64,000 nucleotides of DNA from NCBI GenBank assembly GCA_964389755.1, contig CAYMEW010000001.1, forward strand, positions 1 to 64,000, in the 5' to 3' direction. The position numbers and the translations under genes are program-made. Source of the stretch: JBBSUQ01 sp964389755 (GTDB lineage: Bacteria > Bacteroidota > Bacteroidia > Flavobacteriales_D > Crocinitomicaceae). The notes beneath the pieces are model-generated. The model made no database searches. It saw only the letters and a program-made list of their open reading frames with translations, and was not told the origin of the DNA. Each line of letters starts with the position of its first letter. The stretch's first letter is position 1. Positions 16,123 to 25,505 of the stretch are shown in pieces.

Positions 16123-18666
16123 TTATGCGTTATCATTTGCAGGGAACACCACATAGAATGTAGCCCCTTTTCCTTCTTCACTGGTCGCCGTAATAAATCC
16201 TTCGTGATTCTCGACGATGCGCTTACAAATGGCCAGGCCGATCCCGGTTCCTTCGTAAGCCGTTTTACTGTGCAGTCGCTGAAAAATAGTAAATATGCGA
16301 TCGCGATATGTTTCATCAAAGCCGATCCCGTTGTCGGCTACGGAAATAAGTTCGTAATCCTGCTTAACATTCAAATCCGGAAATAGTTCCGACAGTTCAC
16401 CGCCTTTTTTGCGTTCACTGCGAATGTGTACTTCGGGAATGGTATCTTCTTCGGTAAATTTAATGGCGTTGGAGATGAGGTTCTGGAAGAGCTGGAAGAG
16501 CTGGCTGCGTAGTCCCGAACGAATAGCGGGAAGTTTTTCGACTATGATCTTTGCTTTTTTCCGGTCGATGAGTACCTCGAGTTCGGAACGGATCTCGGTG
16601 AGCAGTTCATCCAGATCGACGTCGCTGCGTTCGCCTGCGGAGGTGGATACGCGCGAAAAGCTGAGCAGGTCCTGGATGAGGTTTTGCATCCGGTATGCAC
16701 CGTTTTGCATCCGGTTGACGTAATCCAGCCCGGGCATGTCCTCGTTGTTCTTATAAAGCATCTTGAGGCGATCTCCGAAGGCCTGGATCTTCCGAAGCGG
16801 TTCCTGGAGATCGTGTGAGGCCACGTACGCAAACTGTTCGAGTTGTTTGTTGGAATCTTCGAGCATGTTCCGCTGGCGGATCTCTTCGCTGATGTTGTAG
16901 AAGATCCCGATCATCCGCCGTTTCCCGGTGTTCTCATCGTAAAGGTGATCGCCCACGGCCCGGAACCACTGGTATCCCTGATTTTTGGTCTGTACGCGGT
17001 ATTCGCATTTGTAGATACCATTGCCTTCCAGGTTCTGCTTCACTGAGGTAAAGATGCTGTCGTAATCATCCGGGTGCACCACGTCCTTAAACTGGGTCAT
17101 GGTGTGATCAAACTCTCCCTGGCGGTAGCCGAGCAGGTTTACGAAGGTATCGGAGAACCAAATGTTGTCTTCATCGGTATCGAACCAGTCCCAGATACCG
17201 TATTCGGCGCTTTTCATGGTCAGGTCAAAACGTTTGTTGAGTTCCTCGATCCGGAGTTGCTGTTCTTTTTCTTCGGTGATGTCCGATATAACTCCCATCA
17301 TGCGCGTCACATTGCCGTGAACATCGGATACGTGATCTCCTACGACGCGAAACCACTTGTATCCCCGGTTTTTTGTCCGGACCGGATATTCCAGGGTGAA
17401 TTCTTTCCCGGTCTTGAGGTTCTGTTCAACAGTTTGTTGAGTCAGGTCCCGGTAATCGGGGTGAAGAATCTTCCTGAAATTAGGCTGCGTTGATTCCAGT
17501 TCGCTGCGATCGTAGCCAAAAAGGGAGTACATGGTATCGGACCACCATTGTTCCCCGGTACTCATATCCGGCCAGTCCCAAACGCCGTATTTCGCACTTT
17601 TAAGTACGAGGTCGAAGCGGGTTCCGAGTTCTGAAATTATACGATTTTGCTCGTGTCGCTGAGTATTGTCCCGGAAGGTGATCCCAATGAACTTTTCGTC
17701 GGCGATCACCCAGTCGAAGGCGATGATCTCCATGGGGATGAGTTTCCCGTTGCGATGACGGATGTTGAGATCCATGATCGTATCGCTGTCGATGATGTCC
17801 AGAACAGCTTCGAAATCCGCTTCCTTTTCAAAAAGTATCCGGATATCGCTGCCCTGGATTTCGGAAGCCGGGTAACCGAGCACTTTTTCACCGGCCGCAT
17901 TCCAGGAAACGATCTCCTCATTGAGGTTGATCTTACAGATAATATCGGAAGTGGCATCGTTGAGTTTGCGAAACTTTTCCTCACTGCGCAACAGGTTTTT
18001 GAGGGCCGTTTCCATTTCAAGCGTGTTGCGCCGGTTTTCCCGAAGCTGGTTGCGGATGATCCCGAAAGCGAATATGATGATGAAGCAAATGATCGTGATG
18101 AGCAGGATGATGATCCCGATCGACTGGGACACCGAATGATCAAAAGCGGCTTTGCGGCGAATGTAGAGTTGATCTTCCTCGACCTTCATAATTTCACTGA
18201 GCAGGCGCAGGTCGCGCAGGGTCTCCTGCCCGCTTTCAATGAAGGAAACCGTATTTTTCGTAAAAATGGTCGTATCTTCTTCCTCTTCCAAAAAAACATG
18301 CGCTTCGACTTCATTTACCCTCCGGCTAACCAGTACTTTTATTTTGCGCATCTGGCTTTTTTGGAGCGCATTGTCCGAAACGAGCATTCCAAGGTCCTTC
18401 ATCGCCTCATTATAACGATGCAGACCGGAATTAAAATCGATGCGCGTACGCTGCTCGCGCGTGAGAATGTATCCACGGACAGCATTCTCCATGACGTAGG
18501 CACTCGCCGTGATGTTCTGCACTTCCTGCTGGACCAGCTTGGAGTGCGTAACCCATTCCTGGTCTTCGCGAAGTTTGTCCATCGTCGAAATGGTCAACAT
18601 GGTCATAAACGCGATGAACACCAGTACGGTGACCAAAAGAGCCGTTAAGAATCGGTTAAACTTCAT
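16123..18666 (-). CDS. Membrane sensor histidine kinase with CHASE3 and three PAS domains
   Basis: Protein of 847 residues. TM1 (about 8-28) and TM2 (about 182-206) frame a ~150-residue helical sensor of CHASE3 type. Three PAS domains follow (about 230-345, 355-475, 485-605). PAS 2 and PAS 3 share the KSAxYGxWDW...EYRVQTKNQGYxWFR pattern, a PAS_3 duplication. The HisKA box is FAYVASHDLQEPLRK with His618, and the HATPase ends near the C-terminus (GTGIGLAICKRIVENH). The tandem PAS layout and the SHDLQEPL box resemble phytochrome-like kinases that lack a bound chromophore. The signal is unknown. It is the first gene of a three-gene - strand operon. Confidence 0.9.
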   Translation of the reverse strand: MKFNRFLTALLVTVLVFIAFMTMLTISTMDKLREDQEWVTHSKLVQQEVQNITASAYVMENAVRGYILTREQRTRIDFNSGLHRYNEAMKDLGMLVSDNALQKSQMRKIKVLVSRRVNEVEAHVFLEEEEDTTIFTKNTVSFIESGQETLRDLRLLSEIMKVEEDQLYIRRKAAFDHSVSQSIGIIILLITIICFIIIFAFGIIRNQLRENRRNTLEMETALKNLLRSEEKFRKLNDATSDIICKINLNEEIVSWNAAGEKVLGYPASEIQGSDIRILFEKEADFEAVLDIIDSDTIMDLNIRHRNGKLIPMEIIAFDWVIADEKFIGITFRDNTQRHEQNRIISELGTRFDLVLKSAKYGVWDWPDMSTGEQWWSDTMYSLFGYDRSELESTQPNFRKILHPDYRDLTQQTVEQNLKTGKEFTLEYPVRTKNRGYKWFRVVGDHVSDVHGNVTRMMGVISDITEEKEQQLRIEELNKRFDLTMKSAEYGIWDWFDTDEDNIWFSDTFVNLLGYRQGEFDHTMTQFKDVVHPDDYDSIFTSVKQNLEGNGIYKCEYRVQTKNQGYQWFRAVGDHLYDENTGKRRMIGIFYNISEEIRQRNMLEDSNKQLEQFAYVASHDLQEPLRKIQAFGDRLKMLYKNNEDMPGLDYVNRMQNGAYRMQNLIQDLLSFSRVSTSAGERSDVDLDELLTEIRSELEVLIDRKKAKIIVEKLPAIRSGLRSQLFQLFQNLISNAIKFTEEDTIPEVHIRSERKKGGELSELFPDLNVKQDYELISVADNGIGFDETYRDRIFTIFQRLHSKTAYEGTGIGLAICKRIVENHEGFITATSEEGKGATFYVVFPANDNA

Positions 18667-18984
18667 AGGTTTACGGTGAATCTCATTTCTGTTTGAAGTT
18701 TAAAAATATTATTTAAAGCGGGGATACGGAACGACATCTTTAAGAATTAACATAATTTGTCAATTGTTAAAAACGAGCGATTTAGTTAGTATCAAAACAG
18801 GTGCACGCAAGCCCTTCCGGGCCTGTGCAATTTTCTCTACACATCGTTGTTTTTATCCGCAGTTCCGGCGAAAACTGATGAAGATCAATTTCCTGTTTGC
18901 CAATGCTTTGTACATTGCACAGGTGGTGGCATGGAAATCGCACACGAACATGTAAATTATTTAAAGCAACAAAAAAACAGAATT
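18667..18984. other. Intergenic region between divergent genes
   Basis: A 318-bp gap between the divergent kinase and YtxH genes. It should hold both promoters. A - strand TATTTTTA close to the kinase start is one base from the TAnnTTTG consensus; I see no convincing + strand element. The YtxH frame stays open upstream to 18847, but that part is rejected as coding because it encodes no recognisable protein and lacks a suitable ribosome site. Confidence 0.5.
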
Positions 18985-19272
18985 ATGGAAAATGGAAGTA
19001 AAATCGTAGTTGCTGCACTGGCAGGAGCTGCAGCAGGAGCACTGGCAGGAATTCTTTTCGCACCGGCAAAAGGTTCGGAGACACGCCGCATGATCGGAGA
19101 CAAATACAGCGCACTCCGCGGACGTGTAACTGATGCGCGTGAAGACCTGGCAGACCGCTTTCAGGAAGTAAAAGCCCGATTTGAAGATTCAAAAGAAGCA
19201 ATCAAGGACGATGTTCGTGAAAAATTGTTAATTGAAATTCAAAAATTAGAAGAAAAATTGGCAAAAGCATAA
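18985..19272 (+). CDS. YtxH-domain protein
   Basis: Small protein of 95 residues: a hydrophobic glycine/alanine-rich N-terminal segment (about 8-25) with the motif LAGILFAPAKGSETRRMI, then a long charged helix. This is the YtxH family, small envelope or stress-associated proteins anchored by one membrane segment. ATG at 18985 is chosen because the family starts just before the hydrophobic segment. It is the first gene of a + strand cluster with 19282, 19677 and 19988. Confidence 0.8.
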   Translation: MENGSKIVVAALAGAAAGALAGILFAPAKGSETRRMIGDKYSALRGRVTDAREDLADRFQEVKARFEDSKEAIKDDVREKLLIEIQKLEEKLAKA

Positions 19273-19281
19273 ATTAGCCAG

Positions 19282-19665
19282 ATGGAAGAATTTAAGAGGG
19301 ATATCCGCAATTTGTTCAATGAATCGGAAAGTTTGCTCCGCAAAGAAGTGGAACTTCTCAAAATGGAGCTCATTGAAAAGGCCGCACATTCGGGTGGCAA
19401 GATCCTTTCATTAATGCTCATCGTGCGCATATCCCTCATTTTCCTGGGATTGTTCGGCGTATGCCTGGTCATGCTGATTGGCTACGCCATGGAAAGTTAT
19501 ATGGCCGGCGTGTTCATCACTACCGGTTTTTATGCACTTGTCGCCGCCATCCTGCTTATCTTCCGTGAAAAACTAATCGTACGTCCTTTCATGAACTACC
19601 AGCTACGCGATTACGTGGACGAAATGGAACAAAAGGCGCATCACCCTACCCCGGGAACCAAATAA
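19282..19665 (+). CDS. Holin-X-like (phage_holin_3_6 type) membrane protein
   Basis: Protein of 127 residues: an amphipathic N-terminal helix (to about 40), two transmembrane segments (about 46-68 and 76-92), and a short charged tail. The layout and the opening ESESLLRKEVELLKMEL match the 'phage holin family/Hol_X' proteins that sit beside YtxH genes in many bacteria. Despite the family name there is no phage context here; it is probably an envelope stress protein. It starts 9 bases after the YtxH gene. Confidence 0.65.
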   Translation: MEEFKRDIRNLFNESESLLRKEVELLKMELIEKAAHSGGKILSLMLIVRISLIFLGLFGVCLVMLIGYAMESYMAGVFITTGFYALVAAILLIFREKLIVRPFMNYQLRDYVDEMEQKAHHPTPGTK

Positions 19666-19676
19666 CGACCAGGTTT

Positions 19677-19988
19677 ATGAGTAAAATGTCCAACATCGAA
19701 CGGTTCGAGGAACTCAAACGCCTGAAGAGGCTGGAGATCGAACTTCACCGCGAGAACATCAAGTATATTCTTAAGAATAACAGCATCACCGAGTCCTCGA
19801 AATTCGAAGGCATTAAAAGCGGACTCGAAGCAGTCGTACACGGTACCCGTTTCTATTTTTCGGTTTTCCGAAACTCCAAAACAAATCCTGAAAAAGATTT
19901 TGATTTCGCGAAATTCGGACTTGACAGGTTTCTTTCGCGTTTCAATTTCACCCGGATCTTCTCCTCGCTTTTTGACAAGAACGACTGA
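19677..19988 (+). CDS. Hypothetical protein in the YtxH cluster
   Basis: Protein of 103 residues with no family I recognise. The first half is charged and helical (ERFEELKRLKRLEIELHREN); the second half is rich in Phe, Arg and Lys (GTRFYFSVFRNSK, SRFNFTRIFSSLF). It has no signal peptide or transmembrane segment. Its stop overlaps the next start by one base (TGATG at 19986-19990), so it is translationally linked to the AI-2E family gene. Confidence 0.6.
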   Translation: MSKMSNIERFEELKRLKRLEIELHRENIKYILKNNSITESSKFEGIKSGLEAVVHGTRFYFSVFRNSKTNPEKDFDFAKFGLDRFLSRFNFTRIFSSLFDKND

Positions 19989-21040
19989 TGAATCCGCTGA
20001 CACATTCTCGCATCGACAGGGCGGCAAAAGTTCTCTTTATTATTGCCCTTTCCCTGACCATTCTTTACCTCGGACACGGCATTCTCATGCCCATCATTTT
20101 TTCCGGATTTCTCGCGATCGTATTATTGCCCTTCGCTGACTTCACCGAACGTTTCCTCGGACGCGGACTCTCGTCGCTCTTAGCCGTTTTGTTCGCTTCC
20201 GCGCTCATTGTCGGATTGATGTTCGTGGTGGCGCTCGAAGTAAGCCAGATCATGGAAGATATGCCGGAGGTAACCCAAACGCCGGAAAAGATCCTGGAAG
20301 ATCCCACGCGGGCGATTGAACGGGAAGTAAAACTCAAGGTCGGGAAGTACGAGGCAATCGTGAACCGTGCGCTGGACCAGTTTCGCCAGGGTAGTACCGA
20401 ACTAATCGAAGGAACCGTATCAGGCCTGAAGGAAACCGTGTTGTTTTTCATCGTTTGCCCGATCTACATTTTCTTCTTTTTGCTCTACCGTAAGAACATT
20501 TTTAATTTCTACATGGAGTATTTCACCGAGGAACGTATCGGGATCGGTACGACGATCCTCAAGGAGATCAAGGATGTGTTGCAGCAATACCTGAAAGGCC
20601 TTTCGATGGTGGTACTGATCGTTTCGGCACTAACGACAGCCGGTTTGCTGGCGCTACAAATTCCCTACGCCATCTTTATCGGTGTACTTTCCGGAATACT
20701 TACACTAATTCCGTTTATCGGAGTTTTCATTTCAGCACTGATCCCGGTTCTGATCGCATTTGCCACGAAGGATTCTGTCTGGTACCCGCTCGGGGTGATC
20801 GGCGTATATGCCGTCGTGCAGTTCCTGGAAGGAAATATCATTACGCCGAAGATCATGGGTAACAAAGTGAATATCAACCCGCTGATCATCATTATCGCAC
20901 TCGTTTTAATGGGCGCGGTAGCCGGTATCGTCGGCATGATCCTCACGATTCCGATGCTCGCCGTGATCAAAACGGTGATCGATCATTCGCCCAATCTCAA
21001 ACCCTGGAAATACCTCCTGGAAGAAAAGCAGCGACGCTAA
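19988..21040 (+). CDS. AI-2E/PerM-family transporter
   Basis: Polytopic inner-membrane protein of 350 residues with about 7-8 hydrophobic segments. The order is two N-terminal segments, an extended soluble loop (about 75-150), then a block containing PYAIFIGVLSGILTLIPFIG and QFLEGNIITPKIMGNKVNI, which is the conserved C-terminal signature of the AI-2E/PerM family. Members export AI-2 or act as ion antiporters; the substrate here cannot be told. Last gene of the four-gene cluster, followed directly by a terminator. Confidence 0.85.
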   Translation: MNPLTHSRIDRAAKVLFIIALSLTILYLGHGILMPIIFSGFLAIVLLPFADFTERFLGRGLSSLLAVLFASALIVGLMFVVALEVSQIMEDMPEVTQTPEKILEDPTRAIEREVKLKVGKYEAIVNRALDQFRQGSTELIEGTVSGLKETVLFFIVCPIYIFFFLLYRKNIFNFYMEYFTEERIGIGTTILKEIKDVLQQYLKGLSMVVLIVSALTTAGLLALQIPYAIFIGVLSGILTLIPFIGVFISALIPVLIAFATKDSVWYPLGVIGVYAVVQFLEGNIITPKIMGNKVNINPLIIIIALVLMGAVAGIVGMILTIPMLAVIKTVIDHSPNLKPWKYLLEEKQRR

Positions 21041-21073
21041 AAAAGGGGAAACCATTTGCGGCCTCCCCCTTTT
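21041..21073. terminator. Terminator hairpin between convergent genes
   Basis: AAAAGGGG (21041-21048) pairs with CCCCTTTT (21066-21073) around a 17-base loop. A-run and T-run flank the stem, so it can serve both the + strand AI-2E gene and the - strand gene at 21106-21354. Confidence 0.75.
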
Positions 21074-21105
21074 ACTTCAGACTATATAGAAAATGGTCGT
21101 TTATC

Positions 21106-21354
21106 CTATTTTCCAAATTCACGCGGCTTATTCAGTGGTCGTTGAAGCGATACCGAATCGCGTGAGTCTCTTTTTGAGATCCGGTCTGCGTTATCGCGGC
21201 GCAATTTATCCGGATCATTGAGTTCATCAGATTCAACCTGTTTCCCGGCCTTTGCTTTCGGCTGGTTCTTTTGTTCTTCCAGTGTTTTATCTTCTTTCAA
21301 CCCCTTTGATTCGGAACGCGGGGTCACATTCGGATTATTTGATCTTTGTAACAT
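21106..21354 (-). CDS. Small charged, probably disordered protein
   Basis: 82 residues, very rich in Lys, Asp, Glu, Arg, Asn and Pro, with almost no hydrophobic residues (for example ESKGLKEDKTLEEQKNQPKA). No domain is recognisable and it is probably disordered. It counts as a gene because an A-rich leader (AAAAGAAAAAAC) typical of Bacteroidota ribosome sites precedes the ATG and a shared terminator follows the stop. Function unknown. Confidence 0.5.
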   Translation of the reverse strand: MLQRSNNPNVTPRSESKGLKEDKTLEEQKNQPKAKAGKQVESDELNDPDKLRRDNADRISKRDSRDSVSLQRPLNKPREFGK

Positions 21355-21440
21355 GTTTTTTCTTTTAAAGGGTTCAATAACAGTAGTGAAAAAACGGTGC
21401 CTTTATTTATATTTCACTGTTAAACAAGGCCTTGTCTTTA

Positions 21441-21461
21441 AATAGCCGTTTCCGAACCGTT
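21441..21461. repeat. Dispersed 21-bp repeat, copy 1
   Basis: The 21 bases starting AATAGCCGTTTC and ending GAACCGTT occur identically at 51039-51059, also between genes. This copy lies in the leader region of the following type IX cargo gene. Confidence 0.6.
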
Positions 21462-21557
21462 CACAGGTGTTGGGATATTTCCCCGGGGTGTCGTGCACAG
21501 GAAACACTTTCAGGGAGCATTTACCGGGAACGTGTTGAAATTGCTTATTTTAGCTAT

Positions 21558-24179
21558 ATGGTATTCCGAACGGTGCTGATAGTTGTTTTCCTGGTAGTCG
21601 CAGGACGGGTTTCGGCCACCCACAACCGTTCGGGCGACATTACCTACCGTTACCTGTATGGCAATACCTACGCGTTTACGATCACTACCTGCACAAAACT
21701 TTCCAGCGAGGCAAATCGCGACGAACTGGAGATCTATTGGGGCGACGGACAAATGGACACGCTTCCGCGTACACTTTTTTACGATTTTCCGGCCACGGAT
21801 ACCAAACAAAACTATTACACGGGTCAGCATACTTTTACGGGTCCGGGTACCTTCACGATCTACGTACAGGATCCGAACCGCAATGCAAACGTGCTGAACA
21901 TTACGAATTCGGTCGACAAGATCTTTTGCGTGCAGACCCAGCTCGTAATCTCTCCATTTCTCGGTACGCCCAACAACAGCGTTCGCATTGAAGACTGCCC
22001 CTGCCCGGAGATCGCGTGCTCGGGGAAACCCTGGCTTTACAATATGGGAGCTTACGACCCGGACGGTGACAGCCTCACCTATTCACTGATCCCCTGCAAA
22101 GGAGAAAATTGCCTGGACATGCCGATCCCTTCCGTTTACCATTATCCGCAGGACGTTGGTGGCGGTATGCTGAGCATCGACCCGGTTTCGGGAACACTTA
22201 ACTGGAGTTCTCCCACCCTGATCGGCGAATACAACCTGGCAATCCTGGTCCGCGAGTTCCGGCAGGGCATCGCGATCGGCTACGTGATCCGGGACATGCA
22301 GGTAACCGTTCAGGGTGTGTGCCAGAACAATCCGCCGGAGATCGTTGCGTTCAACGATACCTGCCTTTTTGCCGGAGACACCATCTTGGCTCAACTCAGT
22401 GCATCGGACAGCCCGGCCACGCCAAACGACAACCCATACCTGGACTGGGATTATTACGGCGAAGGTTATTCACTGAATACGCATCCTGCCGTATTTAATC
22501 CTTCCGCACCGGGCAACCCGATAAGCGGGGATTTTTCCTGGAATCCGGGCTGTGAAGAAGTGCGGGCTTCGGCGTACAGCTACGTCTTCGAAGCATACGA
22601 CGACGGGCCGAACGTGAGCCTGAAGGACATTTTTACCTGGCGGATCCGCGTGAACCTGCCACCGGTCGAAAACCTGGCGGTTGCTCCCGTTCTGAACACC
22701 ATGGAACTGACCTGGGATGCCGCCGACTGTCCGAATATCGTGGGATATCGCATTTACCGAAATACGGATAGTGTTGCATTTACCGACGACTGTTGCGAAA
22801 AAGGACTCGCGCAGGGAATCGGCTACACGCTCATTGCATCGGTACCGGGGCGCACGAATACACAGTATACAGACGAAACTCCCGTTGCAGGAAACCGCTA
22901 CTGTTACCTGGTAACTGCCGTGAGTAGTAACGGAAGCGAAAGTTGTCTTCCGGAGCAGGTGTGTTCACAGCTTCGCTTTGAACTGCCGGTATTAACACAC
23001 GTTACGATCGATCAGACGGACGTTTTAAACGGGAGCGATACCATTCGCTGGTCGCCACCGCGCGAACTCGACCAGGCGGCTTATCCCGGGCCGTATACTT
23101 ACGTAGTATACGAATCGGACGACACTTCTGTTCCTGCGACTCCCGTATTCACAAGCAGCACAGAAGTCAACCTGCTCGATTGCGACACGATCTTCTACCG
23201 GACCGGGATTAACACGACCGAAAAACAGTATACCTATTCGGTCGAATTATTGAGCGGAACAACGTCACTTGGTCGCTCGACCAGGGCTTCCAGTATTTTC
23301 CTGACCCTCATTCCGAACGACAACCAGCTGGAACTGACTTGGAATGTGGAGGTCCCCTGGACAAATACGCTCTTCGAGATTTACAGGGAATCAAGCCCGG
23401 GTTCCGGTGTGTTTAACCTCATTGGCAGCACCAGCGGGCATCAGTACACGGATACGGCGCTTGTCAACGGGCAAATGTATTGCTATCGCGTCCGGAGCAC
23501 CGGCAATTATTCACTTTCGCAAATTCCGAACCCACTGAGAAACTGGTCGCAAACGGCCTGCGGAATACCGACGGACCTGACGCCTCCCTGTAGTCCGCCC
23601 GCCTTTCAGGTATTCCAGGATTGTGACAAGGCTTTCAACCTGTTGAGCTGGAGCAATCCGAACAATTCCTGCTCCGACGACGCGGTCTCCTATCACGTTT
23701 ATTACAGCCCGTATGAAGACAGCGCTTTTCAGCAAATTGCGAGCATCGATCTTATCAGTGATACGAATTATGTTTTTGCCGATTCCCTGGCCCTGTCCGG
23801 TTGTTTTTATGTAACGGCCAGCGATTCCGTGCAATATGGCAACGAAAGCGTACCGGCCGACACCATTTGTCTCGAAAACTGCACACCGGTATTCAACCTG
23901 CCCAATGTATTTACGCCGAACGGCGACCTTTACAATGCTACTTATCATCCGCTGTTTCCAAAAAAATTCGTAGACAGTATTTCCTTTACGGTGCTTAATC
24001 GCTGGGGCCAGGAAGTATTCGAAACCTCCGATCCGGATATAAACTGGAATGGCTACGATACTAAATCCAATAAATTGGTAACCAACGGTGTATATTTTTA
24101 TATTTGCAGGGTTTTCGTGGAGAGCCTCGAAGGAAAAAAAGAGTTTGTGCTCCACGGGAATATAACTGTAATTTATTGA
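21558..24179 (+). CDS. Type IX-secreted protein with fibronectin-like repeats and CHU_C domain
   Basis: Exported protein of 873 residues. ATG at 21558 is chosen because it opens a signal peptide (MVFRTVLIVVFLVVAGRVSA); the frame also extends upstream without sense. The middle part (from about 367) contains several fibronectin-III-like units (VAPVLNTMELTWDAADCPNI, GYRIYRN..). The last ~90 residues are the gliding-motility-associated C-terminal domain (NVFTPNGDLYN...VLNRWGQEVFE...W NGYDTKSNK..TNGVYFYIC), a type B sorting signal for type IX secretion. The protein is expected at the cell surface or released. It is followed after 7 bases by a secreted beta-propeller gene. Many Cys pairs suggest disulfides. 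Confidence 0.85.
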   Translation: MVFRTVLIVVFLVVAGRVSATHNRSGDITYRYLYGNTYAFTITTCTKLSSEANRDELEIYWGDGQMDTLPRTLFYDFPATDTKQNYYTGQHTFTGPGTFTIYVQDPNRNANVLNITNSVDKIFCVQTQLVISPFLGTPNNSVRIEDCPCPEIACSGKPWLYNMGAYDPDGDSLTYSLIPCKGENCLDMPIPSVYHYPQDVGGGMLSIDPVSGTLNWSSPTLIGEYNLAILVREFRQGIAIGYVIRDMQVTVQGVCQNNPPEIVAFNDTCLFAGDTILAQLSASDSPATPNDNPYLDWDYYGEGYSLNTHPAVFNPSAPGNPISGDFSWNPGCEEVRASAYSYVFEAYDDGPNVSLKDIFTWRIRVNLPPVENLAVAPVLNTMELTWDAADCPNIVGYRIYRNTDSVAFTDDCCEKGLAQGIGYTLIASVPGRTNTQYTDETPVAGNRYCYLVTAVSSNGSESCLPEQVCSQLRFELPVLTHVTIDQTDVLNGSDTIRWSPPRELDQAAYPGPYTYVVYESDDTSVPATPVFTSSTEVNLLDCDTIFYRTGINTTEKQYTYSVELLSGTTSLGRSTRASSIFLTLIPNDNQLELTWNVEVPWTNTLFEIYRESSPGSGVFNLIGSTSGHQYTDTALVNGQMYCYRVRSTGNYSLSQIPNPLRNWSQTACGIPTDLTPPCSPPAFQVFQDCDKAFNLLSWSNPNNSCSDDAVSYHVYYSPYEDSAFQQIASIDLISDTNYVFADSLALSGCFYVTASDSVQYGNESVPADTICLENCTPVFNLPNVFTPNGDLYNATYHPLFPKKFVDSISFTVLNRWGQEVFETSDPDINWNGYDTKSNKLVTNGVYFYICRVFVESLEGKKEFVLHGNITVIY

Positions 24180-24186
24180 CCTTACA

Positions 24187-25500
24187 ATGAGCAAATCGAT
24201 CTTCCTGCTGGCTTTTACAGGACTTTTTATGCCCTCCCTCCTGCTCGCACAGTCCACCTCACGCCCCATCGGCACCACTTCGCAACCGGCCGATGCCTGG
24301 GTGCAGCTGGTTCTGGCCAATCGAATCCAGAATTACAACGCCAACCCGAAATCGGAACACGATGTGTACGATGAAACGATCAACTCACCGAAATCCGTGA
24401 TCTTTTCGAAAGACGGGAGCAAATTCTACATTCATTCACTCGAAGGCTTTACAACTTCCGTTTATGACTCCGAAACCTACGAGCGCCTGAAGGTCATTGA
24501 ACACAAGTTCGGTCCTGAGAATAACAAACTTTTCAAGAATAACGAAACGACCGTGTTCGGGTATTCCTACAAATACGAGCGCGACAACCTGAATCATTTC
24601 CGGGGAAAACCGGTGGAAAGTTGCCTGTCACACAACGGCAAATACCTGTGGGTGACTTATTACCGACGCGATTTCGATAAAAATGCAGAATGCCCTTCCG
24701 CGTTAGCTATCATCGACACCGAAAACGACCGGATTGTACGCGTTATGCCGACGGGTCCACTGCCGAAAATGATCGCGTGTTCGCCCGACAGTAAATACAT
24801 TGCGGTGACGCACTGGGGCGATAATACTGTCGGGATCATTCGCACGGACAAGGCAAACGTGATGGACTTCGAGTATGTAAAGCACTTCGAAGTGGATCAA
24901 AAGATCGCGCTGGATTTCGACACGGAAAAAACCGTTGATCGGGATAATAATTGCGGAAACTGCCTGCGCGGAACCGTGTTCACCCCGGATTCCTTATACC
25001 TGATCGTCGGAAAAATGGGCGGTTCCGGCGGACTTTCGATCTTTCGCATGAGCGACCTGAAATTTCTCGGCGCGGTATACGGTATGAAAACAAATATCCG
25101 TCACCTGATCATTAAGAACGGTGAACTGATCCTGAGTTCGAACCGGGAAGGATATGTTCAAAAGTGTAAACTCGACAAACTGATCCGGGCACGGCTGGCT
25201 CAAAAGGAAGGTCCGCTGACCTTCCGGAACTGGCAAACGGCTTATGTAGGTCCCGGCGCCCGGACGATCTGCAGCAGTAAGACCGGATACTACATTTTCG
25301 CCGCCGTGAATAATGCCTGCAAGATCGCGGTGGTACAATCGAATACCATGAAGGTCGTATCCACGATCGAAACGGACGCTTATCCGGTCGGCATGGCACT
25401 TTCACCCGACGGATCGAAACTCGTGGTGACCGCACAGGGAAAATCGAATATCGGTGGTAATTCGGTTATCATTTTTGATGTTACCTTTGGAGAAAATTAG
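24187..25500 (+). CDS. Secreted YncE-like beta-propeller protein
   Basis: Protein of 437 residues with a signal peptide (MSKSIFLLAFTGLFMPSLLLA). Repeats of the type SPDSKYIAVTHWGDNTVGII, TPDSLYLIVGKMGGSG and SPDGSKLVVTAQGKSN mark a YVTN/YncE-type beta-propeller. A CGNC pair (NNCGNCLRG) could be a disulfide or metal site. It lacks a CHU_C tail, so it probably stays in the periplasm or pairs with the upstream cargo protein, 7 bases away. No catalytic residues are identifiable. Confidence 0.75.
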   Translation: MSKSIFLLAFTGLFMPSLLLAQSTSRPIGTTSQPADAWVQLVLANRIQNYNANPKSEHDVYDETINSPKSVIFSKDGSKFYIHSLEGFTTSVYDSETYERLKVIEHKFGPENNKLFKNNETTVFGYSYKYERDNLNHFRGKPVESCLSHNGKYLWVTYYRRDFDKNAECPSALAIIDTENDRIVRVMPTGPLPKMIACSPDSKYIAVTHWGDNTVGIIRTDKANVMDFEYVKHFEVDQKIALDFDTEKTVDRDNNCGNCLRGTVFTPDSLYLIVGKMGGSGGLSIFRMSDLKFLGAVYGMKTNIRHLIIKNGELILSSNREGYVQKCKLDKLIRARLAQKEGPLTFRNWQTAYVGPGARTICSSKTGYYIFAAVNNACKIAVVQSNTMKVVSTIETDAYPVGMALSPDGSKLVVTAQGKSNIGGNSVIIFDVTFGEN

Positions 25501-25505
25501 CGTCT

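Noticed and set aside
17647..18648. 333-codon + strand open frame
   Set aside because: Antisense shadow of the CHASE3/PAS histidine kinase gene.
18847..18984. Upstream extension of the YtxH reading frame
   Set aside because: The added 46 residues have no similarity to the family, while ATG 18985 gives the normal start before the hydrophobic segment.
19282..19665. Prophage remnant suggested by the holin-like protein
   Set aside because: The family is commonly found beside YtxH genes in bacteria and no phage gene is near.
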